Positions 1 through 8,777 are shown, numbered from the stretch's first letter. The stretch: 64,000 bases of DNA from Hydrogenophaga sp. (GCA_011391495.1 JAABQK010000012.1:1-64000); one strand, 5' to 3'. A program made the numbers and translations. The notes: generated from the letters alone by a model not told the origin.

Positions 1-34
1 CGATCCAGGCGGGTTCGGTCCGCTCCTGCAACAT
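1..34 (-). CDS. 5' end of an unidentified gene (partial)
   Basis: Only the first 11 codons are inside the window, reading MLQERTEPAWI from an ATG at 34. An AGGAG ribosome-binding site sits 5 bases before the ATG, which makes this a convincing start. The gene is divergent from the flavin reductase at 121, so the 86-base gap is a shared promoter region. Eleven residues are too few to name a family. Confidence 0.6.
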   Translation of the reverse strand, partial: MLQERTEPAWI

Positions 35-91
35 GGGGTCTCCTAAAAAAGCCTGCTCGCTCCGTGGACTTTGCGCGATGGGCAGATCATT

Positions 92-101
92 ATTCATGAA
101 T
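92..101. promoter_or_regulatory. Palindrome in divergent promoter region
   Basis: ATTCATGAAT is a perfect 10-bp palindrome in an AT-rich stretch (92-114) of otherwise GC-rich DNA. A TATAAA at 107-112 would be a -10 element for the flavin reductase at 121. Palindromes of this kind are typical operators for MarR proteins, and a marR gene lies just downstream, so autoregulation is possible. This is inference from position. Confidence 0.3.
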
Positions 102-120
102 TTTCATATAAATTCCACGC

Positions 121-642
121 ATGTCCCCAGCCCGCTCCGCCGGCCACCAGGCACGGCCTCCCGACTTTTCCCCGCGCGAGTTCCGTGCCTCGCTGGGCAT
201 GTTTGCCACGGGCGTGACCATCGTCACCGCGCGCACCCCTGCCGGTGAGCTGGTGGGTCTGACAGCGAATTCGTTCAATTCGGTTTCGCTGGACCCGCCG
301 CTGGTGCTCTGGAGCCTGGCGCGCGCCGCCGGTTCGATGGCCGCGTTTTCCAACGGCCGGCACTACGCCATCAACGTGCTCGCGGCCGACCAGCAGGCGC
401 TGGCCGAGCAGTTCGCCGCACGTGGCACCGACCGCTGGGCCGGCGTGGCGTTCAGCGAAGGCGTGAGCGGTGCGCCGCTGCTCGCCGGTGCGGCCGCCTC
501 GTTCGAGTGCTTCAACCGCAGCCAGTACGCCGAAGGCGACCACGTGATCTTCGTGGGCGAAGTCGAGCGTTGCAGCCACCGCGCCGAGGCATCGCCGCTG
601 CTGTTTCATGGCGGCAGGTTCTACACCGAGCACCCCCTGTGA
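121..642 (+). CDS. Flavin reductase family protein (FMN-binding split barrel)
   Basis: A 173-residue protein of the flavin reductase/HpaC-like split-barrel family, which reduces FMN or FAD with NAD(P)H and supplies reduced flavin to a two-component monooxygenase. Family features seen are FRASLGMFATGVTIVTA near residue 21, the flavin-binding segment GLTANSFNSVSLDPPLVL near 47-64, and a C-terminal LLFHGGRFY. Length is normal. No ribosome-binding site precedes the ATG; a TATAAA lies 8 bases upstream, so the message may be leaderless. A marR gene follows after 2 bases, suggesting one transcript. The partner oxygenase is not evident; the upstream divergent gene is cut by the window edge. Confidence 0.85.
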   Translation: MSPARSAGHQARPPDFSPREFRASLGMFATGVTIVTARTPAGELVGLTANSFNSVSLDPPLVLWSLARAAGSMAAFSNGRHYAINVLAADQQALAEQFAARGTDRWAGVAFSEGVSGAPLLAGAAASFECFNRSQYAEGDHVIFVGEVERCSHRAEASPLLFHGGRFYTEHPL

Positions 643-644
643 GC

Positions 645-1151
645 ATGCGACCTTCGACCGGGCACACACCGCAGCCGGGACGCAGCGTGGCGGCGCCCCG
701 GACCGGCCGCAAGGCCACGACGCCGGGCGGCCCGCGCTTCGTCGACGACTACCTGGGCTACCTGCTGGGACAGGCCAACCACGCCTTGTTCAAGGCCTTT
801 GAAGACGTGGTGCGCGAGGCCGGACTGGGTTCGCTGGAATGGCGCGTGCTGGCGACGCTGAGTGGACAACCACCCATGGCGGTGGGCCGCCTGGCGCAGG
901 AGGTGCTGAGCCAGCAACCCACCGTGACAAAGCTGTTGCAACGGCTGGCGGCGCAAGGCTGGGTCTCGATGTGCGACGACCCCGCCGACCAGCGCCGCAC
1001 GCTGGTCGCCATCACGGCCGCCGGCCAGCAAAAAGTGGCGCCGCTGATTGCACAGGCCCATGCGCACGAGGCACGGTCGCTCGCCGGACTGGGTGCCCCG
1101 GAAGTGAAGCGGCTGAAGGACCAATTGCGGCGCCTGATCCCGGCCCGCTGA
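645..1151 (+). CDS. MarR-family transcriptional regulator
   Basis: A 168-residue winged-helix regulator. The recognition region MAVGRLAQEVLSQQPTVTK is followed by the wing signature DPADQRRTLVAITAAG, the conserved D-x-R...LT-type MarR element. The N-terminal ~30 residues (Gly/Arg/Thr-rich) lie outside the fold. An ATG at 645 is chosen; an in-frame GTG at 639 overlaps the flavin reductase stop and is an alternative. Cotranscribed with the reductase, it probably represses this transcription unit or the divergent gene until an aromatic ligand binds; the ligand is unknown. Confidence 0.85.
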   Translation: MRPSTGHTPQPGRSVAAPRTGRKATTPGGPRFVDDYLGYLLGQANHALFKAFEDVVREAGLGSLEWRVLATLSGQPPMAVGRLAQEVLSQQPTVTKLLQRLAAQGWVSMCDDPADQRRTLVAITAAGQQKVAPLIAQAHAHEARSLAGLGAPEVKRLKDQLRRLIPAR

Positions 1152-1234
1152 TCGCGCTGGCCCACAGCCCCTGCAGGACCGCCAAGCGCCGCAGCGACAG
1201 GCTGCGGGCACGAAGACCCGTACCATCGCTGCCC

Positions 1235-2146
1235 ATGACATCGATCACCGCCGCACCCGAGCGCAAGGCCCACCTCGACACCCTCGCCATCACCCTGCTG
1301 GTGGCCTGCTGCGCGTTCTGGGGCTTCCAGCAGATCCTGATCAAGTTCGCCTCGCGCGAGATCCCGCCGCTGTGGCAGGCCTCCATCCGCATGTGGGGCG
1401 CCACCGCCCTGCTCTGGCTCTGGTGCCAGTACCGCGGCGTGCCCCTGTTCAGGCGCGACGGCACGCTGTGGGGCGGCCTGCTGGTGGGCCTGCTGTTCGC
1501 CGGCGAGTTCTGCTTCATCTACCTCGGGCTCACGCACACCAGCGCCTCGCGCCTCACGGTGTTCCTCTACACCAGCCCGTTCTGGGTGGCCATCTTGCTG
1601 CCGCGCTTCGTGAAGAGCGAGCGGCTGCGCCGCATCCAGTGGATCGGACTGTGCCTGGCCTTCGCCGCGGTGGGCGTGGCCTTCAGCGAAGCCTTCCTGC
1701 ACGGCTCGGCACCGGGCCAGTGGATCGGCGACACCATGGGCCTGGCTGCGGGCATGCTCTGGGGACTGACCACGCTGGCGATCCGCACCACCCGGATCGC
1801 CACGGCCGCGGCCGAAAAATCGCTGTTCTACCAGCTCGGCGTGACCGCGGCCGTGACGCCGCTGCTCTCGCTGGCATTGGGCGAGACCTGGAGCTTCAGC
1901 TACTCGGCCATGGCCTGGGGCTCGATATTTCTGCAGACCGCCGTGGGCGCCTTCGCCAGCTACCTCGCCTGGATGTGGATGCTGCGCCACTACCCCGCGA
2001 CGCAGATGAGCACCTTCACCTTCCTCACGCCGCTGTTCGCGCTGGTGTTCGGTGTGGTGCTGCTGGGCGAGCCGCTGACGCTGCAGCTGGTGCTGGCGCT
2101 GCTGGGCGTGGCGGCGGGGATCGTGCTGGTGAGCCGGCGCGCCTGA
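1235..2146 (+). CDS. EamA/DMT-family membrane transporter
   Basis: A 303-residue inner-membrane protein with about ten hydrophobic segments in two homologous EamA halves, of the drug/metabolite transporter superfamily. The first half opens with LLVACCAFWGFQQ near residue 20; the second starts near residue 160 (GLAAGMLWGLTTLAI). These proteins export amino acids or other small metabolites, but substrate cannot be told from sequence. A TACCAT lies 8 bases before the ATG and no Shine-Dalgarno is visible, suggesting a leaderless message. It starts 83 bases after marR. Confidence 0.85.
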   Translation: MTSITAAPERKAHLDTLAITLLVACCAFWGFQQILIKFASREIPPLWQASIRMWGATALLWLWCQYRGVPLFRRDGTLWGGLLVGLLFAGEFCFIYLGLTHTSASRLTVFLYTSPFWVAILLPRFVKSERLRRIQWIGLCLAFAAVGVAFSEAFLHGSAPGQWIGDTMGLAAGMLWGLTTLAIRTTRIATAAAEKSLFYQLGVTAAVTPLLSLALGETWSFSYSAMAWGSIFLQTAVGAFASYLAWMWMLRHYPATQMSTFTFLTPLFALVFGVVLLGEPLTLQLVLALLGVAAGIVLVSRRA

Positions 2147-2172
2147 GTGGAGACAGGCCCGCCTGGAGCGGG

Positions 2173-3042
2173 TCAGACCAGCGCGTGTGCCTCGAACACC
2201 GGGTGCAGCTGGTCGATCCAGTGATCGAGTTCCGCCTCGCCAATGTCCAGGTGGCGCAGGCAGTCAAGCCCATGCTCGAGCCACTCCTTCTGCGCCGACG
2301 GCTCTTCGTGCTGGTGCAACAGATGGTCGGCCACCAGCGCCATGGCCACCAGGTGGCGCACGCTGGGATCGATGCGGCTGTCGCCGAGGCACCCGAAGTC
2401 GTGGTGCAGCCGCACCGCCTGCGCCACGCGGGCTGGCAGATGCCAGGTGCGCGCCACGATCGCGCCCACCACCGCGTGGTCGGTCCGGTGGGCCGCATTT
2501 TCGGTGGCGATGAAGCTGCGGTCCTTGCGCGCCAGGGCCTCGGTGAGCGTGCCGGCATAACCGCGAACCCCCTGCATCATCACCGGCAGGCCCACATGGC
2601 AGAACAGTCCGAAGCTGTAGGCCAGGCCGGCGTCCATGGTGTAGAGCTGCCGCGCGATGTGCTCGCACGCCAGCGCACGGCGGGCCGAGCTTTCCCAGAA
2701 ATGCGCCAGCAAGGGGGAATGGGTGCGCAAGGCGCTGCGGGTCAGAAAGCCGCTCAGCAGCTGCACCGACGGCTGGATGCCCAACACGGTCAGCGCCTGT
2801 CCGACCGACTTCACCTCGCTCCCCCACCCGTAGAGCGGGCTGCTGGCCAGGCGCATGAGGGCGGCCGACATGGCCACGTCGGCCGAGGCAATCCGGGCGA
2901 TCTCCTCCAGGTCGGGCTCCCCCTCGCGGGTGGCGGCCTGCAGGCGCACCAGCAGTTCTGGACAGGGCGGAATGACGATGGCACGCAGCGCCGGGTGCTG
3001 GCGGGCCTTCTGGAGTTCGTCGTCCAGGGGTAGGGTGGTCAC
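2173..3042 (-). CDS. HDOD domain-containing protein
   Basis: A 289-residue cytoplasmic protein with one HDOD domain over roughly residues 15-220, a degenerate HD-phosphohydrolase fold used in bacterial signalling. Recognisable segments include LLVRLQAATREGEPDLEEIA, the IASADVAMSAALMRLASS helix pair and ALTVLGIQPSVQLL. The metal-binding HD pair of true phosphohydrolases is not evident, as usual for HDOD. A GTG at 3042 is preferred: GAGG lies 8 bases upstream, and the longer reading frame runs back through the neighbouring Bug gene. It is convergent with the EamA gene (26 bases apart). No effector domain is attached, so its target is unknown. Confidence 0.8.
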   Translation of the reverse strand: MTTLPLDDELQKARQHPALRAIVIPPCPELLVRLQAATREGEPDLEEIARIASADVAMSAALMRLASSPLYGWGSEVKSVGQALTVLGIQPSVQLLSGFLTRSALRTHSPLLAHFWESSARRALACEHIARQLYTMDAGLAYSFGLFCHVGLPVMMQGVRGYAGTLTEALARKDRSFIATENAAHRTDHAVVGAIVARTWHLPARVAQAVRLHHDFGCLGDSRIDPSVRHLVAMALVADHLLHQHEEPSAQKEWLEHGLDCLRHLDIGEAELDHWIDQLHPVFEAHALV

Positions 3043-3096
3043 GCGGAGGTCCTCATGCCGCCCATGGTAGCCCGGTCCGCTGAAGCGAAAGGCCAG

Positions 3097-3118
3097 AAAA
3101 AAGGCGCCCGAAGACGCC
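3097..3118 (-). terminator. Rho-independent terminator after the Bug gene
   Basis: Read on the minus strand: a 6-bp stem GGCGTC/GGCGCC (one T-G pair) closed by a UUCG tetraloop and followed by six T residues. It lies 44 bases past the Bug receptor stop and ahead of the HDOD start, so it separates the two units. Confidence 0.8.
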
Positions 3119-3161
3119 ATCTGTGAAGAGCCGCAAGCAGGTCCTGCGACCCGCCAGCGGC

Positions 3162-4154
3162 TCAGCTTTTCTTCGAAAGCCCCAGCCGCTCGATCGTCGC
3201 CTTCTCGGCCTTGAAGGTGCGTTCGGCATAGGCCGTGTAGTCGGCGGTGCCCATGTAGACCGTGGGCATGAAGAACTTGTCCAGCGTCTCCTGCACCTTG
3301 GCGTCTTCCAGCGTTTTCCTGAAGGCGTCGTGCAGCACCTTCACCACGGCCGGGTCCATGCCTTTGGGGCCGCCGATGCCGAAGGGCGACTCGGTGATGG
3401 TGTCCCAGCCGCTTTCCTTGACGGTGGGCACGTCGGGAAAGGCCTTGTTGCGCTGACGGCCCAGGGTGGCGAGCAGGCGCAGCTTGCCGCTCTGCACATG
3501 GGGCGCGAACTCGGTGGTGCCGCTCATGACGCGGATGTGCCCACCGAGGATGGCCTGCATGATTTCGGCCGAGCCCTTGAACGGGATCGGGTTGAGCTGG
3601 ATGCCGGCTTTCTCGCTGAACTCTTCGATCGCCAGGTGCGGCGTGGTGCCGGTGCCGGTGTGGCCGTATTCGAGCTGGCCGGGGTTGGCCTTGGCGTAGG
3701 CCACCATCTCCTTGAGCGTCTTGAACGGTGCGTCCGCCGTGCAGGCGATGCCGAAGGTGTAGCCGGTGAGGCAGACGATGTGCGTCAGGTCCTTCACCGG
3801 GTCGAAAGACATGGCCTGCATGTGCGGCAGGCGGTAGATGCCCAGCGGCAGCTGCGTGAGGGTGTAGCCGTCGGGCCTGGCATTCACCATGGCGGCCGCG
3901 CCCATGGTGCCGCCGGCACCGGGCTTGTTCTCCACGACGATGGAGGTGCCCAGGGCCTTGCCCGCGCTTTCGGCAAAGGCGCGCATCACGCCGTCGCTGC
4001 TGCCGCCGGCGGGCCAGGGCGCGATCAGCGTGATCGGTCGAGACGGGAATTTGTCCTGCGCCAGCGCACCGGCGGGCAGCAGGGCGGGCGCGGCCACGGC
4101 CGCGGCGGCGGTGAGGACCTGGCGACGGTTGAAACGGGGTGTGGGGTGGTTCAT
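3162..4154 (-). CDS. Bug-family tripartite tricarboxylate receptor (periplasmic)
   Basis: A 330-residue extracytoplasmic solute receptor of the Bug/TctC family, greatly expanded in Burkholderiales. The N-terminus has RRQ followed by a hydrophobic stretch ending ALAQD (about residues 10-33), a Tat-like export signal. The mature part begins KFPSRPITLIAPWPAGGSSD, the family's signature, with GAGGTMGAAAMVNA further in. These proteins bind carboxylates for a TctAB permease, but none is encoded nearby, so it is an orphan receptor as most Bug proteins are. AGGAG lies upstream of the ATG. It follows the acetoacetyl-CoA synthetase by 132 bases on the same strand, hinting at an organic-acid ligand. Confidence 0.92.
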   Translation of the reverse strand: MNHPTPRFNRRQVLTAAAAVAAPALLPAGALAQDKFPSRPITLIAPWPAGGSSDGVMRAFAESAGKALGTSIVVENKPGAGGTMGAAAMVNARPDGYTLTQLPLGIYRLPHMQAMSFDPVKDLTHIVCLTGYTFGIACTADAPFKTLKEMVAYAKANPGQLEYGHTGTGTTPHLAIEEFSEKAGIQLNPIPFKGSAEIMQAILGGHIRVMSGTTEFAPHVQSGKLRLLATLGRQRNKAFPDVPTVKESGWDTITESPFGIGGPKGMDPAVVKVLHDAFRKTLEDAKVQETLDKFFMPTVYMGTADYTAYAERTFKAEKATIERLGLSKKS

Positions 4155-4222
4155 GCGGGTCTCCTGGCTGATGGGACGGCCCCGGAAGGAGCCGACTGCA
4201 CGTTAGCGGCGAAGGCACGCCG

Positions 4223-4260
4223 CTGGAAGCGGGTCAGCCCGGTGGCGTGCCCGCTTCCAG
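4223..4260. repeat. 11-bp perfect hairpin between acetoacetyl-CoA synthetase and Bug genes
   Basis: CTGGAAGCGGG at 4223-4233 is exactly complementary to 4250-4260, with a 16-base loop. No T-run follows on either strand, so it looks more like an mRNA processing or stabilising hairpin, or a partial terminator, than an intrinsic terminator. Confidence 0.5.
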
Positions 4261-4286
4261 TCGCCCGCGTGACTGGGTTCCGGCTC

Positions 4287-6434
4287 TCAGCCGGCGCGGC
4301 CGCCGCTGGCCGCCCGGTGCGCCTGCGCAAAACGCAGGTACCAGTCCAGGCAGGCCGGGTTGGCCATGGCTTCCCGGTTGATCACCTTCTCCAGCGGGTG
4401 GCCCAGCAGCAGCTTCTTGATTGGCAGTTCCTGCTTCTTGCCCGAGAGCGTGCGCGGGATGTCGTCGACCTGGAACATCTCGTTGGGCACGAATCGCGGC
4501 GAGAGCGCGGTCCTGATCGCGTCCACGATGCGGGCCTTCAGGCCGGCGTCGAGCACCAGCCCCGGGCGCAGCACCACGAACAGCGGCATGTAGCTTTCGC
4601 GCCCCAGGTACTCGAGGTCCACCACCAGGCTGTCCATCACTTCGGGCAGGGCCTCGACGGCGCTGTAGAGCTCGCTCGTGCCCATGCGCAGGCCGTGGCG
4701 GTTGATGGTGGCGTCGGAGCGGCCGTAGATGACACAGGAACCGTCCGGGTGGATGCGCAGCCAGTCCCCGTGGCGCCAGACAGCGCCAGCCGATGCATCG
4801 AGGTCTCCACCGCCGGGCTTGCGGCCGTGGCCCGCCGGGTAGGTGTCGAAGTAGCTGCCGATCAGGCGCCGGTTCTCCACGTCACCGACGAAATACAGCG
4901 GCATGGACGGGATGGGTTGGGCGCAGACCAGTTCACCGACCTCGTCGATCACGGGCTGGCCCTGCTCGTTCCAGGATTCGACCGCGCAGCCCATGAGCCG
5001 GCACTGCATGCGGCCCGGGGTTTGCGGCAGCTCGCGGTGGCCGCCGATGAAGGCGCCGGCGAAGTCCGTCCCTCCAGAAATATTGCACCACCAGATGTCT
5101 CCCTGAGGGTCTGCACCAGCAGCGTCAGGCCGAACGGTGTTTGCACGCCCCTGCGCCAGCCGCCGGAACTGCTCTGTCCCCCAGCGCTGCGCCTCTTCCG
5201 ACAGCGGCGAACCGGTCGTCCCCAATGCCCTCACCTGCGACAGATCGCCGCAGGTGGAGAGTTCCACACCCGCCTTCAGGCAGTGGGCGAAGAAGGCCGC
5301 ACCGGCGCCGAAGAAGGTCACGCGCAGATCGGACGCGAAGCGCCAGAGCGTGGTCCAGTCGGGCTGGTCGCGGCTGCCGCCCGGATTGCCGTCGTAGAGC
5401 ACGCAGGTGGTGCCGTTGAGCAGGCCGCTGAGCTGGGCGTTCCACATCACCCAGCCGGTGGAGCTGTACCAGTGGTAGCGCTCGCCCCAGCTGTTGGGCT
5501 CGTAGCTGCAACCCACGTCGTTGTGCAGGATCTTCAGCGCCATGGCCACGATCACGGTTCCACCGTGGCCATGCACGATGGGCTTGGGCAGTCCGGTGGT
5601 GCCGCTGCTGTAGACGATCCACAGCGGGTGGTCGAAAGGCAGCCACAGCGGCTCGAAGGCGGCGGTGGCGGCGTCGCCGCGCGCGGTGGCGGTGCTGAAG
5701 GCGGCGCAAGGCTGGGCGGCTTCCAGCGCGCGGTCCACCGCCGCGGGGTCTGCGGCCAGGTTGGTGTGCAGGATCACATGGCGCACCGTGGGCAGGGCCG
5801 CACGCAGTTCGGCCACGACACCGAGGCGGTCGAAGTCCTTCATGCCGTAGGTCACGCCATCGCTGGCGATCAGCACCACGGGTTCGATCTGTTTGAAGCG
5901 GTCGAGCACGGCGTTCGTGCCCATGTCGGGCGCGCACACGCTCCACACCGCGCCGATGCTCACCACCGCCAGGAAAGCGACCATGGTCTCGGGGATGTTG
6001 GGCAGGTAGGCGGCCACGCGGTCGCCCGGCTTGACACCCTGCGCCTGCAGGTGCAGCGCGAGCGATGCGACCTGGCGCCGCAGATCGGGCCACGAGAGTT
6101 CGACCTGGTGACCCTTCTCGTTGCGGCTCACGATGGCGCTGAAGCCGGCCTCATGGGCGGGCATCACATGGCGGAACACCTGCTGCGCGTAGTTCACCTG
6201 CGCACCCGGGAACCACTGCGCACCGGGCATCACGTTCTTCGCGAGCACCGCCGTGTGCGGCGTGGGGGACTGGACGCCGAAATAGTCCCAGATGCTTTGC
6301 CAGAAGGCGTCGAGTTCGGTGGTCGACCAGCGCCAGAGCGCGTCGTAGCTGTCGAAGTGCAGCCCGTGGCGTTCGGCCAGCCAGTTCTGGTACAGGCGGA
6401 TCTGGGGAATGCGGGGTGGCGGTGTGTGGGTCAT
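4287..6434 (-). CDS. Acetoacetyl-CoA synthetase (AMP-forming)
   Basis: A 715-residue ANL-superfamily ligase converting acetoacetate, ATP and CoA to acetoacetyl-CoA, linking ketone bodies or polyhydroxybutyrate breakdown to central metabolism. Seen are the N-terminal ACAS-type region, the AMP-binding loop YSSGTTGLPK near residue 275, NISGGTDF near 450, and the C-terminal GRSDATINRHGLRMGTSE hinge with the acetylatable lysine motif LSGKKQELPIKK near the end. It is about 50 residues longer than usual because of two apparent insertions (near 430-445 and near 530-545). The ATG at 6434 is chosen because the family N-terminus begins there; the open frame extends further without homology. Confidence 0.9.
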   Translation of the reverse strand: MTHTPPPRIPQIRLYQNWLAERHGLHFDSYDALWRWSTTELDAFWQSIWDYFGVQSPTPHTAVLAKNVMPGAQWFPGAQVNYAQQVFRHVMPAHEAGFSAIVSRNEKGHQVELSWPDLRRQVASLALHLQAQGVKPGDRVAAYLPNIPETMVAFLAVVSIGAVWSVCAPDMGTNAVLDRFKQIEPVVLIASDGVTYGMKDFDRLGVVAELRAALPTVRHVILHTNLAADPAAVDRALEAAQPCAAFSTATARGDAATAAFEPLWLPFDHPLWIVYSSGTTGLPKPIVHGHGGTVIVAMALKILHNDVGCSYEPNSWGERYHWYSSTGWVMWNAQLSGLLNGTTCVLYDGNPGGSRDQPDWTTLWRFASDLRVTFFGAGAAFFAHCLKAGVELSTCGDLSQVRALGTTGSPLSEEAQRWGTEQFRRLAQGRANTVRPDAAGADPQGDIWWCNISGGTDFAGAFIGGHRELPQTPGRMQCRLMGCAVESWNEQGQPVIDEVGELVCAQPIPSMPLYFVGDVENRRLIGSYFDTYPAGHGRKPGGGDLDASAGAVWRHGDWLRIHPDGSCVIYGRSDATINRHGLRMGTSELYSAVEALPEVMDSLVVDLEYLGRESYMPLFVVLRPGLVLDAGLKARIVDAIRTALSPRFVPNEMFQVDDIPRTLSGKKQELPIKKLLLGHPLEKVINREAMANPACLDWYLRFAQAHRAASGGRAG

Positions 6435-6558
6435 CGGTCGGACTCTTGGGTGTGTGCGCACGGCAGGCGGCTGGCCTCCAGCCCGTGCAGCGTAGCAGTG
6501 CCCCGCTGAACCCTGCGCTGCCGAGGTGACAGGCCAGCCCTGCTGGTATAACCCGCGC

Positions 6559-7044
6559 ATGCACCTGCCTGCTCCCAGCCTGGAACCCGTGGTCCATCTC
6601 ACCGTGCGGGTCGCCGCGCCGATCGAGGCCGGCGACATCACGGGCCTCAACAGCCGGGGGCGGCGGCGCATCATTCCCATCACCGGCGGCACGGTCAGCG
6701 GGACCCTCAACGGGCGCGTGCTGCCCGGCGGTGCCGACTTCCAGCTGGTCGTGAGCGAGACCTGCGCCGATCTCGACGCACGCTACCTGCTGCAGCTCGA
6801 CGATCCGGAGTGGCCGGGCGCCCATGTGTTCGTGCAGAACCGTGCGCTGCGCCGCGGTTCTGCCGAGGACATTGCGAAGCTGGTGCGCGGCGAGCCGGTG
6901 GACCCGGCGGCGATCTATTTCCGCTGTGCCCCCACCTTCGAGGTCTCGCACCCTGCGCTGGCCTGGATGACGCAGAGCCTGTTCATCGGCACCGGGGCGC
7001 GCTTTCCGGACCGGGTGGAGATGCGTTTCTTTCGCGTCGTCTGA
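6559..7044 (+). CDS. DUF3237 family protein
   Basis: A 161-residue soluble protein with the DUF3237 pattern: LEPVVHLTVRVAAPIE at the start, a central GGTVSGTLNGRVLPGGADFQ, and a C-terminal TQSLFIGTGARFPDRVEMRF. The fold is thought to be a small beta barrel; no activity is established. The ATG at 6559 follows an extended -10 (TGGTATAAC) by six bases with no Shine-Dalgarno, so a leaderless transcript is likely; an upstream in-frame start at 6526 would sit before that promoter. It is divergent from acetoacetyl-CoA synthetase. Confidence 0.8.
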   Translation: MHLPAPSLEPVVHLTVRVAAPIEAGDITGLNSRGRRRIIPITGGTVSGTLNGRVLPGGADFQLVVSETCADLDARYLLQLDDPEWPGAHVFVQNRALRRGSAEDIAKLVRGEPVDPAAIYFRCAPTFEVSHPALAWMTQSLFIGTGARFPDRVEMRFFRVV

Positions 7045-7211
7045 CGCTGGTCAGGCTCCGTGGCTGGGCTGCGCATCAGGATGGCGCGGCGGCTCTGTCC
7101 CCTCTGCGTCCGGGCGGCACGCGCCTTGCTGCAGCACAAGCTGCGCACCGCCGGGGTGCAGGGCACAATCGCCGGCACCGCAACCCCTCATCTACCACAC
7201 CAGGAGTCCTC

Positions 7212-8498
7212 ATGGGCCTATTGAGCTGGACCGAAAAACCCTCGTCCACCCTCGCCAGCGGCGGCGTCATCGGCCCCGACGAGCGCCTGCCCTGGCCGCA
7301 GACGGCCGTCATGGGCATGCAGCACCTGATCGCCATGTTCGGCGCCACGGTGCTCGCCCCCATCCTCATGGGCTTCGACCCCAACGTCGCCATCCTCATG
7401 AGCGGCATCGGCACGCTGATCTTCTTCGTGATGACCGGCGGCAAGGTGCCGAGCTACCTGGGATCGAGCTTCGCCTTCATCGGCGTGGTGATCGCGGCCA
7501 GCGGCTACGCCGGACCGGGACCGAATGCCAACATCGGCGTCGCGCTCGGCGGCATCATCGCCTGCGGCATCGTCTACACCCTCATCGGCGCCATCGTGCA
7601 GGCGGTGGGCACGGGCTGGATCGAGCGTTTCATGCCCCCGGTCGTGACCGGTTCGGTGGTGGCGGTGATCGGCCTGAACCTGGCCAGCATCCCGATCAAG
7701 AACATGGCGCCCACGAACTTCGACGCCTGGATGCAGGGCATCACCTTCGTCTGCGTGGCGCTGGTGGCGGTGTTCAGCAGCGGCATGCTGCAGCGCCTGC
7801 TCATCCTCATGGGCCTGATCATCGCGAGCGTGATCTACGCCGTGCTCACCAACGGCCTGGGCTTCGGCAAACCCATGGACCTCTCCGGTCTGCTCGACGC
7901 CGCCTGGTTCGGCATGCCCGGTTTCAGTGCACCGGTCTTCCAGGGCAACGCCATGCTGCTGATCGCGCCGGTGGCCATCATCCTGGTGGCGGAAAACCTG
8001 GGCCACATCAAGGCCGTGACCGCCATGACCGGCAAGAACCTGGACCGCTACATGGGCCGCGCCTTCATGGGCGACGGCGTGGCGACCATCGTGGCCGGCA
8101 GTGCCGGTGGCACGGGTGTGACCACCTACGCGGAAAACATCGGCGTCATGGCGGCCACCAAGATCTATTCCACCGCTGTCTTCCTGGTGGCCGGCTGCAT
8201 GGCGATCCTGCTGGGCTTCAGCCCCAAGTTCGGCGCGCTGATCCAGGTGATTCCCCTGCCGGTCATGGGCGGCGTGACCATCGTGGTGTTCGGCCTGATC
8301 GCGATTGCGGGCGCCAAGATCTGGGTCGACAACCGGGTCGACTTCTCCGACAACAAGAACCTGCTGGTGGCCGCCATCACGCTCGTGCTGGGCACCGGCG
8401 ACTACACGCTGCGCTTCGGCGAATTCGCGCTTGGTGGCATCGGTACCGCCACTTTCGGCGCGATCCTGCTGCACGCGCTGCTCAACCGCCGGCGCTGA
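7212..8498 (+). CDS. NCS2-family nucleobase:cation symporter (uracil/pyrimidine type)
   Basis: A 428-residue inner-membrane protein with about 14 hydrophobic spans of the UraA/RutG branch of NCS2 permeases, which import uracil or related pyrimidines with protons. Visible hallmarks are the N-terminal DERLPWPQTAVMGMQHLIAM, the QxH motif there, GSSFAFIGVV near residue 83, the substrate motif VAENLGHIKAV near 260, and GSAGGTGVTTYAENIGVMA near 300. AGGAG lies 6 bases upstream of the ATG. A strong terminator follows. No purine or pyrimidine catabolic gene is adjacent, so a salvage role is the simplest reading. Confidence 0.92.
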   Translation: MGLLSWTEKPSSTLASGGVIGPDERLPWPQTAVMGMQHLIAMFGATVLAPILMGFDPNVAILMSGIGTLIFFVMTGGKVPSYLGSSFAFIGVVIAASGYAGPGPNANIGVALGGIIACGIVYTLIGAIVQAVGTGWIERFMPPVVTGSVVAVIGLNLASIPIKNMAPTNFDAWMQGITFVCVALVAVFSSGMLQRLLILMGLIIASVIYAVLTNGLGFGKPMDLSGLLDAAWFGMPGFSAPVFQGNAMLLIAPVAIILVAENLGHIKAVTAMTGKNLDRYMGRAFMGDGVATIVAGSAGGTGVTTYAENIGVMAATKIYSTAVFLVAGCMAILLGFSPKFGALIQVIPLPVMGGVTIVVFGLIAIAGAKIWVDNRVDFSDNKNLLVAAITLVLGTGDYTLRFGEFALGGIGTATFGAILLHALLNRRR

Positions 8499-8534
8499 AA
8501 GCCTGCAGCCCGGCGGCCTGAGGCCCGACCACCC

Positions 8535-8555
8535 GCCCGGTGGCCGGGCTTTTTT
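8535..8555 (+). terminator. Intrinsic terminator after NCS2 permease
   Basis: GCCCGG, loop TGG, CCGGGC, then six T residues, 37 bases past the permease stop. Confidence 0.85.
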
Positions 8556-8777
8556 CTGCGCGGCGCAGGACCCCGACACCCCGGTCCGTCCGGGGTTCGC
8601 AGCCCCTGACAGGACAGCCTCCAGGCCACCCCACCGGTTGGCCGTATCAGGGTTTTCCGCTGTTTACTTTAGGTGTGAACTATTCAAAAATGAAACGGCT
8701 GGGTGCCGAGTGGCAGACGGTCGGCAGCGGCAGACCGGGCGACCGGGCGTTTTCCATCCACACAAAGAGGTGTCCAC

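Noticed and set aside
2173..4218. HDOD protein read as a 681-residue protein extending through the Bug gene
   Set aside because: The upstream part overlaps the Bug receptor in another frame and has no homology; a GTG start with a ribosome-binding site at 3042 gives a normal HDOD protein, and a terminator lies between.
3123..6509. An 1128-codon open frame on the plus strand
   Set aside because: It runs antisense through the Bug and acetoacetyl-CoA synthetase genes, is rich in His, Arg, Gly and Ala as expected for antisense frames in GC-rich DNA, and has no recognisable domain.
7218..8579. A 453-codon minus-strand frame opposite the NCS2 permease
   Set aside because: Highly repetitive His/Asp/Glu composition complementary to membrane helices; the plus-strand permease has full family motifs.
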